A DNA stretch of 64,000 nucleotides, from assembly GCA_903922735.1 (NCBI GenBank), contig CAIXUZ010000052.1:1-64000 (forward strand), in the 5' to 3' direction. The position numbers and the translations under genes are program-made. Below are positions 23,815 to 31,987 of this stretch, in pieces (positions within the stretch are counted from its first letter, which is position 1; every line of letters starts with the position of its first letter). The notes under the pieces were generated by a model. The model did not search any database. It was given only the letters and a program-made list of their open reading frames with translations, and had not been told where the DNA came from. Source of the stretch: an uncultured Verrucomicrobia subdivision 3 bacterium (GTDB taxonomy: Bacteria > Verrucomicrobiota > Verrucomicrobiia > Limisphaerales > UBA11358).

Positions 23815-25527
23815 ATGAATGTTCAAAATACCACCCGCGATCTCGCCCTGGTCGGTGCCGGTTACTGGGGCAAGAATCTCGCCCGCAATTTCAACCTCCT
23901 CGGCGCGCTGCACACCCTGTGCGACCAGAGCCAGGCGACGCTCGACAGCTACCAGGCTGACTATGCCGGTGTCCAAAAAACCTCCCGCTTTGACGACGTC
24001 TTGAAAAATCCGGCGATCAAAAAAGTGGTCGTGGCCGCGCCTGCGGTCCTGCACTTTGAACTGGTGAAATCCGCGCTGCTCGCTGGCAAGGATGTGCTGG
24101 TGGAAAAGCCGCTTTGCCTGGAGGCCCGGCAGGGCGCTGAATTGCAAGTGCTCGCGGCCGGAAAACAGGCCGTCCTCATGGTTGGGCATCTGTTGCAATA
24201 CCATCCCTGCATCCAAAAACTGCAGGCGATGATTTTTGCGGGGGAACTGGGCCAGCTGCATTACATCACTTCCAACCGGCTTAACCTGGGCAAAATCCGC
24301 CGCGAAGAAAATGCGCTCTGGAGTTTCGCACCGCACGACATCTCGGTGATCCTGTCGCTGGTGGGCGGGAAGTTGCCGGAGGAAATCCGCTGCCTGGGCG
24401 AATCACATCTCACCCCCGGGGTGGCCGACACCACGCTGACCACCCTTAAGTTTTCCGGCAATCTGCGCGCCCACATATTCGTGAGTTGGCTGAATCCATT
24501 CAAGGAGCAGAAGCTCACCGTGGTCGGCTCTGAAGGCATGGTGGTGTTTGATGACACCCGGCCATGGAATGAAAAGCTGGTCATTCACCGCCACTATCTT
24601 ACCTGGACGAATGGCCAGGAACCCACGCCCAGGAAGAATTCCAGCGAACTCGTGGTCGTCCCGGAAGCCGAGCCGCTGCGTGAGGAATGCCGGCATTTTC
24701 TGGAATGCTGTCAGACGCGCTGCGTGCCGCGCACCGACGCCGCGGAGGGTCTGCGGGTTCTCCAGGTGCTGCAATCTGCGCAACACAGTCTTAACCGCGG
24801 TGGCGATGGGGTTTGCCCCTCCGCAGTGCTGCATTCGGACGCCGACTATTTCGTTCATCCTACGGCGCTGGTGGACGACGGCGCGATGGTTGGACGCGGC
24901 ACCAAGGTCTGGCATTTCTCACATATCATGAAAGGCGCGCGGTTGGGCAAAGGCTGCGTGCTCGGCCAGAATGTCAACGTGGATGGCGGCACGGTCATCG
25001 GTAACAACGTGAAGATCCAGAACAACGTTTCCATCTACACCGGCCTGGTGATTGAAGATGATGTTTTTCTCGGCCCATCGTGCGTGTTTACGAACGTCAA
25101 AAACCCGCGCTCCCAGGTGAACCGTCGCGGCCTTTATGACAAAACGACCGTCAAGCGCGGTGCGACCATCGGGGCCAATGCCACCATTGTCTGCGGCGTG
25201 ACCATCGGGCGCTACGCCTTCATCGGCGCCGGCGCCGTGGTGACCAAGGATGTGCCGGATTACGCGATGATCGTCGGCAACCCCGGCCGCCAAACCGGCT
25301 GGATGAGCCGGCACGGGCATATTTTGAAAAATCCGGACACGCAGGGCGTTATGGTTTGTCCTGAATCCGGATTTCGTTATCAAGTTGAGAAATCGGAAAC
25401 CGGAAACCGAAAACCGGAAATTCTGCGGTGTCGCGATTTGGTGGAAGATGACATCCTGCCGGCCGCGCTGGCGAAGGGTGAGAAAACTTACGGCGAATTC
25501 AAAATCCTCGAACCGTCTGCGGCTTGA
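23815..25527 (+). CDS. Fused WbpB-type oxidoreductase / WbpD-type N-acetyltransferase
   Basis: 570 aa from ATG 23815. Residues 8-330 are a Gfo/Idh/MocA dehydrogenase (GAGYWGKNL NAD motif, VEKPL near 95, then HDISVIL) matching WbpB, which oxidises UDP-GlcNAcA at C3. Residues 345-500 are a left-handed beta-helix acetyltransferase (hexapeptide repeats, CVFTNVKNPRS, GNPGRQTGWMS) matching WbpD, which N-acetylates the 3-amino group. The normally separate enzymes are joined by about 15 residues. A C-terminal tail (503-570) contains a heptamer repeat at 25387-25421. The gene order WbpA...WbpE-WbpB/D followed by a broken WbpI fits one pathway. Confidence 0.88.
   Translation: MNVQNTTRDLALVGAGYWGKNLARNFNLLGALHTLCDQSQATLDSYQADYAGVQKTSRFDDVLKNPAIKKVVVAAPAVLHFELVKSALLAGKDVLVEKPLCLEARQGAELQVLAAGKQAVLMVGHLLQYHPCIQKLQAMIFAGELGQLHYITSNRLNLGKIRREENALWSFAPHDISVILSLVGGKLPEEIRCLGESHLTPGVADTTLTTLKFSGNLRAHIFVSWLNPFKEQKLTVVGSEGMVVFDDTRPWNEKLVIHRHYLTWTNGQEPTPRKNSSELVVVPEAEPLREECRHFLECCQTRCVPRTDAAEGLRVLQVLQSAQHSLNRGGDGVCPSAVLHSDADYFVHPTALVDDGAMVGRGTKVWHFSHIMKGARLGKGCVLGQNVNVDGGTVIGNNVKIQNNVSIYTGLVIEDDVFLGPSCVFTNVKNPRSQVNRRGLYDKTTVKRGATIGANATIVCGVTIGRYAFIGAGAVVTKDVPDYAMIVGNPGRQTGWMSRHGHILKNPDTQGVMVCPESGFRYQVEKSETGNRKPEILRCRDLVEDDILPAALAKGEKTYGEFKILEPSAA
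25387..25421 (+). repeat. Heptamer repeat inside the coding sequence
   Basis: Five consecutive 7-nt units: gagaaat, cggaaac, cggaaac, cgaaaac, cggaaat. The unit length is not a multiple of three, so gain or loss of one unit would shift the frame in the acetyltransferase tail. The frame is open in this copy. Confidence 0.85.
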
Positions 25528-25531
25528 CCTG

Positions 25532-25648
25532 ATGAAAATTCTCACCATCGTCGGGGCCCGGCCGCAGTTCGTCAAAGCGGCGGTGGTCAGCCGTGCCTTC
25601 AAAAAAAACGCACGGGCTGCAGGAAGTTGAAAAAAAGGTCCTAAGGAA
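25532..25648 (+). pseudogene. wbpI: Truncated 5' remnant of UDP-GlcNAc(3NAc)A 2-epimerase (wbpI)
   Basis: It starts with ATG 5 nt after the fusion gene and reads MKILTIVGARPQFVKAAVVS then RAFKK, the unmistakable N-terminus of WbpI/WecB epimerases. In a run of eight A at about 25601-25608 the frame breaks; the direct reading stops at 25630. Dropping one A continues as THGLQEVE, as in intact epimerases. Then the sequence changes and runs into the flippase ribosome site. More than 300 codons of the epimerase are missing, so it is non-functional. Confidence 0.85.
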
Positions 25649-27127
25649 GTGAGCGAGTCACGCACAGCGCGGGTTTTAATTTTATCCAGCGGCAGCATCC
25701 TCACCGCGCTCGTGTCCATTTTTTCGGGCATGGTGCTGACCAGGCTGTTGAGCCAGCACGATTTCGGGACTTACCGGCAAGCCATTCTGGCCATGACTTT
25801 TGCCGTGCCGTTTGTGATGCTGGGGCTGGACCGCGTGCTGTTCACATTTCTGCCGAAGGAAACGGAAAATCCCCGCGCAACGCTGGTAGAAAATCTGACG
25901 TGGTTGATGATGGCGGGCGGGCTGCTTTCTAGTTTTGCATTGCTGGGCGGAAATCATCTGTTGGCGAAACGGTTTGACAATCCGGCGCTGGCGCCGCTGC
26001 TGGCTTGGTTCGGGCTTTACGCGTTGTTTTTTATCCCGGCGGCGGCGGTGTCCGCCGGCTTGCTGGCCCGCCAGCGAATCCGGACGCTGGCGGTATACAA
26101 CGTCGCGAGCCGAGTGATTAATTTTCTGTTCGTGGTCGGATTGGTGTGGTTTTGGCGGACGCCGGGCGCGGCGTTGCTGGGAGTGCTGGCCGGCACCATC
26201 TTGAACTGTCTGACAGGAATGTGGCTGATGTGGCACGCGTGTCCGGGCACGAACTGGCGGCCTTCGGCGGCGGGAATGCGGCGGCAGTTGCTGTTTGCCA
26301 TTCCGCTGGGACTGGGATCGCTGATGGGAACCTTGAGTGCTTCCATGGATCAGATGATTGTTTCCATGCGCTGCACCCCGGCGGAATTTGCGGTTTACAC
26401 GGTCGGGGCGATGGAAATCCCGCTCATCAGTGTCATCACCGGCTCCATCACCTCCGTGGTGCTGGTGGATTATGCAAGACTGCATCAGGCGGGGAAATTA
26501 AATGAAGTTTTGCGGCTGATGCAGACAGCGATGACTCGCTCCGCTTTGATTTTGCTGCCAGCGATGATGCTCTTTTGGGTTCTAGCCCCTTATCTGATGC
26601 AGTTGTTGTATGGCGCAGCCTATGCCAAGGCAGCGGTGCCGTTTCGAATTTATCTCCTGCTGCTGCCACTGCGGACGCTGACTTTTGGCGCCGTATTTCA
26701 AGCAACCGGATCCAGTCGCCCGATTCTGGTCTTGTCCACGATTGGATTGGTGGCGGGAGCAGTTTTGGGCTGGTTGCTGACCGGTTGGCTGGGGGCGGCC
26801 GGGGCCGCCGTCGCCTCAATTTCCGTATCGTATTTAATATATCTGCCGCTGTCGCTTTATGTGCTGCGTCAAAGACTGCAATGTTCGGTGCGTGAGGTGT
26901 TTCCGTGGAAAAAACTGGGCAGCATCCTAGCTGCATCCGGATTGGCGGCCGGGGTAGTGGGACTGGCATTAAGTTGTCTGCATTTGAATGCCATCCCAGC
27001 GATTGCGATGGCGACGGGCGGATTTCTGCCGCTGGTGCTGGGCGGATTAGTCTGGCTGGGCGCGGCCGATGGGCAACTACTCAAAACCACTTGGAGATCG
27101 CTATGGCCGCGCCAGAGTGCGCCATAA
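25649..27127 (+). CDS. Wzx-like polysaccharide flippase
   Basis: 492-aa integral membrane protein with about 12-14 hydrophobic helices, of the MATE/MVF polysaccharide exporter superfamily. Early residues show SGSILTALVSIFSGMVLTRLLS, a common Wzx opening. The start is GTG 25649, inside the tail of the wbpI remnant; AAGGA is only 1-2 nt upstream, so initiation may be inefficient. It would flip lipid-linked repeat units across the inner membrane for Wzy polymerisation. A wbpI-like 5' fragment lies on each side, which suggests recombinational acquisition. Confidence 0.88.
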   Translation: MSESRTARVLILSSGSILTALVSIFSGMVLTRLLSQHDFGTYRQAILAMTFAVPFVMLGLDRVLFTFLPKETENPRATLVENLTWLMMAGGLLSSFALLGGNHLLAKRFDNPALAPLLAWFGLYALFFIPAAAVSAGLLARQRIRTLAVYNVASRVINFLFVVGLVWFWRTPGAALLGVLAGTILNCLTGMWLMWHACPGTNWRPSAAGMRRQLLFAIPLGLGSLMGTLSASMDQMIVSMRCTPAEFAVYTVGAMEIPLISVITGSITSVVLVDYARLHQAGKLNEVLRLMQTAMTRSALILLPAMMLFWVLAPYLMQLLYGAAYAKAAVPFRIYLLLLPLRTLTFGAVFQATGSSRPILVLSTIGLVAGAVLGWLLTGWLGAAGAAVASISVSYLIYLPLSLYVLRQRLQCSVREVFPWKKLGSILAASGLAAGVVGLALSCLHLNAIPAIAMATGGFLPLVLGGLVWLGAADGQLLKTTWRSLWPRQSAP

Positions 27128-27146
27128 GGAACCATATTTCTGCAAT

Positions 27147-27264
27147 ATGAATTTAAGTTTTCACCATCATTGGCGCGCGGTCACAGTTTGTCAAAGCGGT
27201 GGTGGAAAAACCGTTGGCCGCTTTGCCCAAAAGCACACAGCACGAGGCAGCAACTAGTAATTGA
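27147..27264 (+). pseudogene. Second wbpI/wecB-like 5' remnant
   Basis: Sequence from ATG 27147 matches the start of a 2-epimerase gene if four bases (ttta, about 27152-27155) are removed: M-K-V then FTIIGARSQFVKAVVEKP from about 27157 in a frame that has TAA just upstream. Similarity fades after about 20 codons, and the frame closes at 27264. It differs from the first remnant at several positions (VFTIIGARS against ILTIVGARP), so it is not a simple recent duplicate. Confidence 0.65.
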
Positions 27265-27272
27265 AGGTATCT

Positions 27273-27989
27273 ATGATTTATCATTTTGGACAAAAGAAAC
27301 TCGATCATTACAAGGGCCTGATCATCAAGGCGGATATGCATCTGCACACGCAGATTGCCGCGCGGCTCGCACAATTGCAGCCGGCACCGGCGCAGGTGCT
27401 GGACTTTGGTGCCGGTGAAGGGGCGCTATCCTACCGCTTGGCCGATGCCGGCTACGATGTGACGGCGGTGGATATTGACGAAAAATCCTACAAGTGTCCG
27501 GCGGCCAGATTTGTTCCGCTGGATTTCAACGACAAGGCTGCCGTGGATGCTTTTGTGGCCACCCACCAAAATCAATTCGACGTGGTGCTCGGTATTGAAG
27601 TCATCGAACACATCGAAAGCCCGTGGGAATACGTACGCAGTCTCACCTCGATGCTGCGGCCTGGAGGCATTATTCTAATCACCACGCCCAATATCACCTC
27701 GTGGATGTCCCGCTTCCGTTTTTTGTTCTGGGGCCGTTTTCAGCATTTTGGCGAGGCTCAATTGAGTTACGGCCACATCGCGCCGATTTCGCCGTGGGAG
27801 CTGGAGTTGGTTTTGAAGCGTAGTAATCTGAAGGAAGTGGCGGTAACCTCGGCGGGAACTTTGCCGCCGATTTTCATAACGGGATTTGATCTCGGGCTGT
27901 TGGCGAACCTGTTCATGCTGCCGTTCCGGCCATTCATGAAAGGCCTGGTGGATGGCTGGTGTATTATGGCGACCGGTCGGAAACCGTGA
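27273..27989 (+). CDS. SAM-dependent methyltransferase
   Basis: 238-aa class I methyltransferase from ATG 27273 with GAAGG 6 nt upstream. SAM motif I is VLDFGAGEGALSYRLA near 45-60, an acidic end of strand 2 (VDID) follows, then VLGIEVIEHIESP and LRPGGIILITTPN, typical of UbiG-like/Methyltransf_11-23 enzymes. In this setting it is likely to methylate a sugar or a lipid-linked intermediate (inference). The stop lies one base before the next gene's ATG. Confidence 0.8.
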   Translation: MIYHFGQKKLDHYKGLIIKADMHLHTQIAARLAQLQPAPAQVLDFGAGEGALSYRLADAGYDVTAVDIDEKSYKCPAARFVPLDFNDKAAVDAFVATHQNQFDVVLGIEVIEHIESPWEYVRSLTSMLRPGGIILITTPNITSWMSRFRFLFWGRFQHFGEAQLSYGHIAPISPWELELVLKRSNLKEVAVTSAGTLPPIFITGFDLGLLANLFMLPFRPFMKGLVDGWCIMATGRKP

Positions 27990-27990
27990 A

Positions 27991-29175
27991 ATGAATATCT
28001 TGGTCATACCGTCGTGGTATCCCTCGCAAAAACATCCGCTGGGCGGGATTTTTTGTCGAGAACAGGCGGAGGCGCTGGCCACCTGCTCCGATTGCCGCAT
28101 CATCGTGGCTGACTGGGGGCAAAACGACGGGGCTTTGCCCTTGTCGCATCCACTGGATTTGCTACAGGCATTGTGGTGGCGTGCTGGTGCACGGCGGCAA
28201 ATACGTCCGCGCAACGAACGGTTTTTTGAAGTTTTTGAACCAACTCTTATTTGGTCGCCCAAGCTGCCCGGCGGCGGCAATAAGAGAATTTGTCAAGCGC
28301 TACGCCGGATTTACAGCGACGCGGTGAAGATGTTTGGGAATATTGATTTGATTCACGCTCATGTAAGCCATCCAGGCGGTTATCTGGCCGGCTTATTGTC
28401 TGCCGAAACCGGTGTGCCCTATGTGCTGACTGAACACTGGAGCCAGTTTCCCGGCCCGCTCTTGAATGGCCGACCGCGACCCGAAATTGAGGCGGCGATG
28501 AAGGGCGCCCGCGCGGTCCTCGCCGTGAGCCACCCGGCGGCGGAAAAAATCAAGGCGTTCGGCTACCGGAGGGTCCGGGTCATTCCCAATCTGGTGGCCG
28601 AAAATTATTTTGTCCCCCGACCTCCGTCGGCCGGAGTATTTCAGTTTTTTTCCATGGGCGGCATCAAGTTCCAGAAAGGCTTTGATGTTTTACTTCGCGC
28701 TATTGCCCAATGGTCACCTCGACCAGACGAAGTGGAGTTTATCATCGGCGGCGAAGGCGAACAAAAGCAAGAATACCAAATACTGGCCGAAAATCTGGGA
28801 ATCGCGGGCTTGATCCGCTGGGTGGGAGCCATTCCCCGCGCAGAAGCTCCGAGCTATTTTCAGAATTGTCATGCGTTTGTGCTGCCCAGCCGCCATGAGT
28901 CATTCGGGGTGGTGTTTGCCGAAGCCATCGCATGCGGGCGGCCGATTATTGCCACGTCTTCCGGCGGGCCGGAAGACATCGTCAATGAAATCAACGGACT
29001 ACTGGTGCCGGTCGGGGATGTGGCGGCTCTGGTAACAGCAATGAAAAGTGTGCGGGACAATTATCAACGCTACGATGCTGCCGCCATCCGTGAAGATTTT
29101 ATGAAGCGCTTTTCGCGACCGGCGGTGGTGGCGCAAATCCGTGATTTGTATGCCGAAGTTCTGGAGCGAAACTAA
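27991..29175 (+). CDS. GT4-family glycosyltransferase
   Basis: 394 aa, GT-B fold. The N-terminal half has PSWYPSQKHPLGGIFCREQA and HAHVSHPGG. The donor-binding half has GGIKFQKGFDVLLRA and the retaining E-x7-E signature in RHESFGVVFAEAIACG. It should add one sugar to the lipid-linked repeat at the cytoplasmic face. The donor cannot be read from the sequence. It is tightly packed after the methyltransferase. Confidence 0.88.
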   Translation: MNILVIPSWYPSQKHPLGGIFCREQAEALATCSDCRIIVADWGQNDGALPLSHPLDLLQALWWRAGARRQIRPRNERFFEVFEPTLIWSPKLPGGGNKRICQALRRIYSDAVKMFGNIDLIHAHVSHPGGYLAGLLSAETGVPYVLTEHWSQFPGPLLNGRPRPEIEAAMKGARAVLAVSHPAAEKIKAFGYRRVRVIPNLVAENYFVPRPPSAGVFQFFSMGGIKFQKGFDVLLRAIAQWSPRPDEVEFIIGGEGEQKQEYQILAENLGIAGLIRWVGAIPRAEAPSYFQNCHAFVLPSRHESFGVVFAEAIACGRPIIATSSGGPEDIVNEINGLLVPVGDVAALVTAMKSVRDNYQRYDAAAIREDFMKRFSRPAVVAQIRDLYAEVLERN

Positions 29176-29190
29176 ATTTTGATTGCGCCA

Positions 29191-30456
29191 ATGAAACGCT
29201 CTCCCAAGCTGCTGTTTTTTGCATATGCCTTTCCGCCTTCGCGGGCGATTGGTGCGGTGCGGTGCTGGAACATCGCCAAACATCTGTCCCGCCGCGGCTG
29301 GGACGTGGAGGTAGTGACGATTAATCCGGCGCTGTTAACCGAACCGCAGCCAGGCATGGATGTGATTGCCGATTGCGTTCGCGAAAATATTCGATTACGC
29401 CCGACGGGTTTTGACTGGCCGATTTTAACCGGTGGCGGGATAAAACTGGCTCCTTGGCAGCCTAATATCCTGGCACGGATTGCTCGTCGAGTGGTGAATT
29501 GGATCAAATTGGATCCTGACCGAGGGTGGATAACTGCTGCAGTCCGAGCCTGTGCGTCGTTAGGTCCCGGGGATATGGATGCCGTTCTGGTATCGGCGCC
29601 ACCACATATCGCGTTCGAAGCTGGCGCTAATGTAGCTCGGCGACTTGCTGTGCCTCTATTTTTAGATTACCGCGATCTGTGGAGCTTAAATCCACACAGC
29701 AAAAGAAATGCGACAAGAAAAGTGTGGGATTTGGAGGCTCGACTATTGGGTTTCGCCCAAGCCGTAACCGTTGTGTCGCCATCCATGTCAGCTCTGCTAA
29801 AATCTGAATTTCAGTTTAATAAACCGATCGAAGTTATCACCAATGGCTTCGACAATGAGGAATTCGATGGTATCAGGCCAGAAGGATTCGATGACTTCGC
29901 GGTGGTTTACGCCGGACGATTTTATCCGCCAAGCAGCACAGCAAAGCCGTTGTTAGAGGCCATAGCTTTGGTAAATAGGGATAAGGCGCAGGAACAGCCT
30001 GTACGGTTGCATTATTTTGGATCGGATCAAAAACATGTTAAAACGGCTGCTGTCGAAGCAGGAGCCAGTTCATGGCTGATTAATCATGGCAATGTGTCGC
30101 GCAAAATAGTTTTGGCAGCGCTGAAGGGGGCAAGCGCTGCGGCGGTTGTCACCACAGTTGAGGAAACGGCGACCCAGGCGGAAATGGGGATTCTTACAGG
30201 CAAGCTATTCGATGCTTTGGGAGCCCAAGTGCCGGTGCTTTTGATTTCTCCAAAGGAGTCAGATGCTTCAACTCTGGTGCGTGAAAACAATTTTGGCGGT
30301 GCTTTTACCGGTTGCGAATCGGTTGCGATGGGAAAATGGCTGTCGAAATTGCGGGAGGATGCAAAAAAGCACTCTGGTTCTTCAGAAAATTTTTCGTGGC
30401 TACAGATTTCCGCCCAACTTGATGTGTTTCTGCGAGGCTTGCTACCAAAAAAATAG
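29191..30456 (+). CDS. GT4-like glycosyltransferase
   Basis: 421 aa from ATG 29191. It opens with LLFFAYAFPPSRAIGAVRCW, a GT4 acceptor-domain start. VLVSAPPHIAFEAG, FLDYRDLWS and VITNGFD follow the GT-B pattern, but the donor-site E-x7-E is altered (TGKLFDALGAQVPVLLI). From about here to 33 kb the DNA looks AT-richer than the upstream sugar genes. The nucleotide-sugar donor is unknown. Confidence 0.8.
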   Translation: MKRSPKLLFFAYAFPPSRAIGAVRCWNIAKHLSRRGWDVEVVTINPALLTEPQPGMDVIADCVRENIRLRPTGFDWPILTGGGIKLAPWQPNILARIARRVVNWIKLDPDRGWITAAVRACASLGPGDMDAVLVSAPPHIAFEAGANVARRLAVPLFLDYRDLWSLNPHSKRNATRKVWDLEARLLGFAQAVTVVSPSMSALLKSEFQFNKPIEVITNGFDNEEFDGIRPEGFDDFAVVYAGRFYPPSSTAKPLLEAIALVNRDKAQEQPVRLHYFGSDQKHVKTAAVEAGASSWLINHGNVSRKIVLAALKGASAAAVVTTVEETATQAEMGILTGKLFDALGAQVPVLLISPKESDASTLVRENNFGGAFTGCESVAMGKWLSKLREDAKKHSGSSENFSWLQISAQLDVFLRGLLPKK

Positions 30457-30508
30457 GTCGCTGCGGAGAAAAATCAGGTTGGATTATATATACCAGGCCT
30501 GAAGTAGT

Positions 30509-30586
30509 TTGAAAGCTGCGATTTTTTCAGTCGGCATACCTGTTTATCCCGGTAACAACTACACGACAAGATGCCAGTTTCTTTGA
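30509..30586 (+). pseudogene. Possible 5' remnant of a GT2 glycosyltransferase
   Basis: A short frame from TTG 30509 reads KAAIFSVGIPVYPGNNYTTR and ends at 30586. SVGIPVY-x-G-x-NY resembles the start of GT2 enzymes. It overlaps the next gene's start in another frame. Similarity is limited to about 12 residues, so chance is a real alternative. Confidence 0.3.
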
Positions 30587-31839
30587 ACTATTTTGGCTGG
30601 TTAAAACGCCCCAGCGGTTGGAGCCTGTTTCTATTCTTTTGTACAACACTATTCCTGGAGGGAGCTAATCAGCAGCGGGTTTTAGGAATTTTGCTTTGCG
30701 GCAGTTTTATTTGGGGGTGTGTTAACAAAGGGCAATGGCACTGGCTAAAGGAGCCGCCGCCCGAAATGCTCATCCAGAGCTTGTGGGTTGTTTGGGCCGG
30801 GGTGACGGGAATTTGCGTTGCCGATAATATTTATGAGTTCTGGAATGTATTTCGGGTCGTAGCCCAGGTGCTGATTTTGATGTGGGTGGTATATGGTCTG
30901 GTTATAACCTGGCCAGAAATGGTGCATGCGATCTTTGCGGGATTGCTGGTAGGAAGTCTGATTTTAATTGGTTCGGCTTTTACCGGGGAAGCTCATTTAC
31001 AGCAAGAGGCCGATGAGCGGGTGATGGGCATCACCAGTAATCCCAACAATCTGGGATTGTATTTGACCATCATATTTGTTCTGGCGTTTTGGTATTGGGG
31101 CGAGCTGGCAGCCGCAAAGAAACGGTGGCGTTTTTTATTGCTGCCCTACTGGGCCATTTCAATAGTCACGATTGCAATGTCGGGCTCCAAAAAATCGCTT
31201 GTCGGTGTCATGTTTTTTCTTTTGATATGGTTTGGGTGGGCTTCAACCTTAAAAACATCTCTAGCCAAGGTGTTTATCCGATTCCTGACCATGGTGATTA
31301 TGGTTGCAGTGGCCTTTATCATTGTTCCCAAGATGTTGGAGGATACAAATGTCGGCAAACGATTCGCTAATTTCTATAATCAGAGTAACGGGAGTATCAG
31401 CGGCGCGGCAGAGGACAATATTCGATATCAAATGTATCAAGATGGCTGGAATATGACCCTAGAGCACCCAGTTTTTGGGGTGGGATTGGGCAATTTCGGC
31501 CAGCACTTTTGGACAGGCCAAGTATCACATTCAAATTACATGGAGCCACTGGCGACCACGGGATTTGTCGGATTCGTTTTATATCAATCCATTTATGTGA
31601 TCTTCTTCTATCGTGCTTTGCGGTTGATGGGTGGTAGTGACTTTGTCTCCCGTTATAAAATGAAGATCATAGTCCTCATGCTTTTTACTTTGCAGTTACT
31701 AGGAATTGGGGCGCCGTGGCAGGCAGACACGACAGCTTATGGGATGCTGGGTGTGATTTCCGCCTTGACCTGTTCCCTGAAGAGATCGCAACAACAAATT
31801 AACGTAATAGATACCGCTGGTGAAGATACAGTCTCGTAG
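30571..31839 (+). CDS. O-antigen ligase/polymerase-family membrane protein (Wzy candidate)
   Basis: 422 aa with about ten or eleven hydrophobic helices and a periplasmic loop before the last ones (HPVFGVGLGNFGQHF...HSNYMEPLATTGFVG). The G-x-G-x-G-N-F plus HSxY/L pattern is typical of the Wzy_C (O-antigen ligase) family. It most likely polymerises the flipped repeat units in the periplasm; a second protein of this family lies at 61839-63278, so the roles of the two cannot be separated by sequence. Confidence 0.85.
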   Translation: MPVSLNYFGWLKRPSGWSLFLFFCTTLFLEGANQQRVLGILLCGSFIWGCVNKGQWHWLKEPPPEMLIQSLWVVWAGVTGICVADNIYEFWNVFRVVAQVLILMWVVYGLVITWPEMVHAIFAGLLVGSLILIGSAFTGEAHLQQEADERVMGITSNPNNLGLYLTIIFVLAFWYWGELAAAKKRWRFLLLPYWAISIVTIAMSGSKKSLVGVMFFLLIWFGWASTLKTSLAKVFIRFLTMVIMVAVAFIIVPKMLEDTNVGKRFANFYNQSNGSISGAAEDNIRYQMYQDGWNMTLEHPVFGVGLGNFGQHFWTGQVSHSNYMEPLATTGFVGFVLYQSIYVIFFYRALRLMGGSDFVSRYKMKIIVLMLFTLQLLGIGAPWQADTTAYGMLGVISALTCSLKRSQQQINVIDTAGEDTVS

Positions 31840-31987
31840 CCTGTAGTGATTTAGCATACTCATATTTGCCGTTGAATAAATGAGGGTGGACGAGATGTTA
31901 TGGCCAGAGAGGCGGCCACCCACAAGTGAAACCGGCAGACAAATTATTGTGATTAACAGTCAACTAGTCTGATTGTCGACAACCGTC

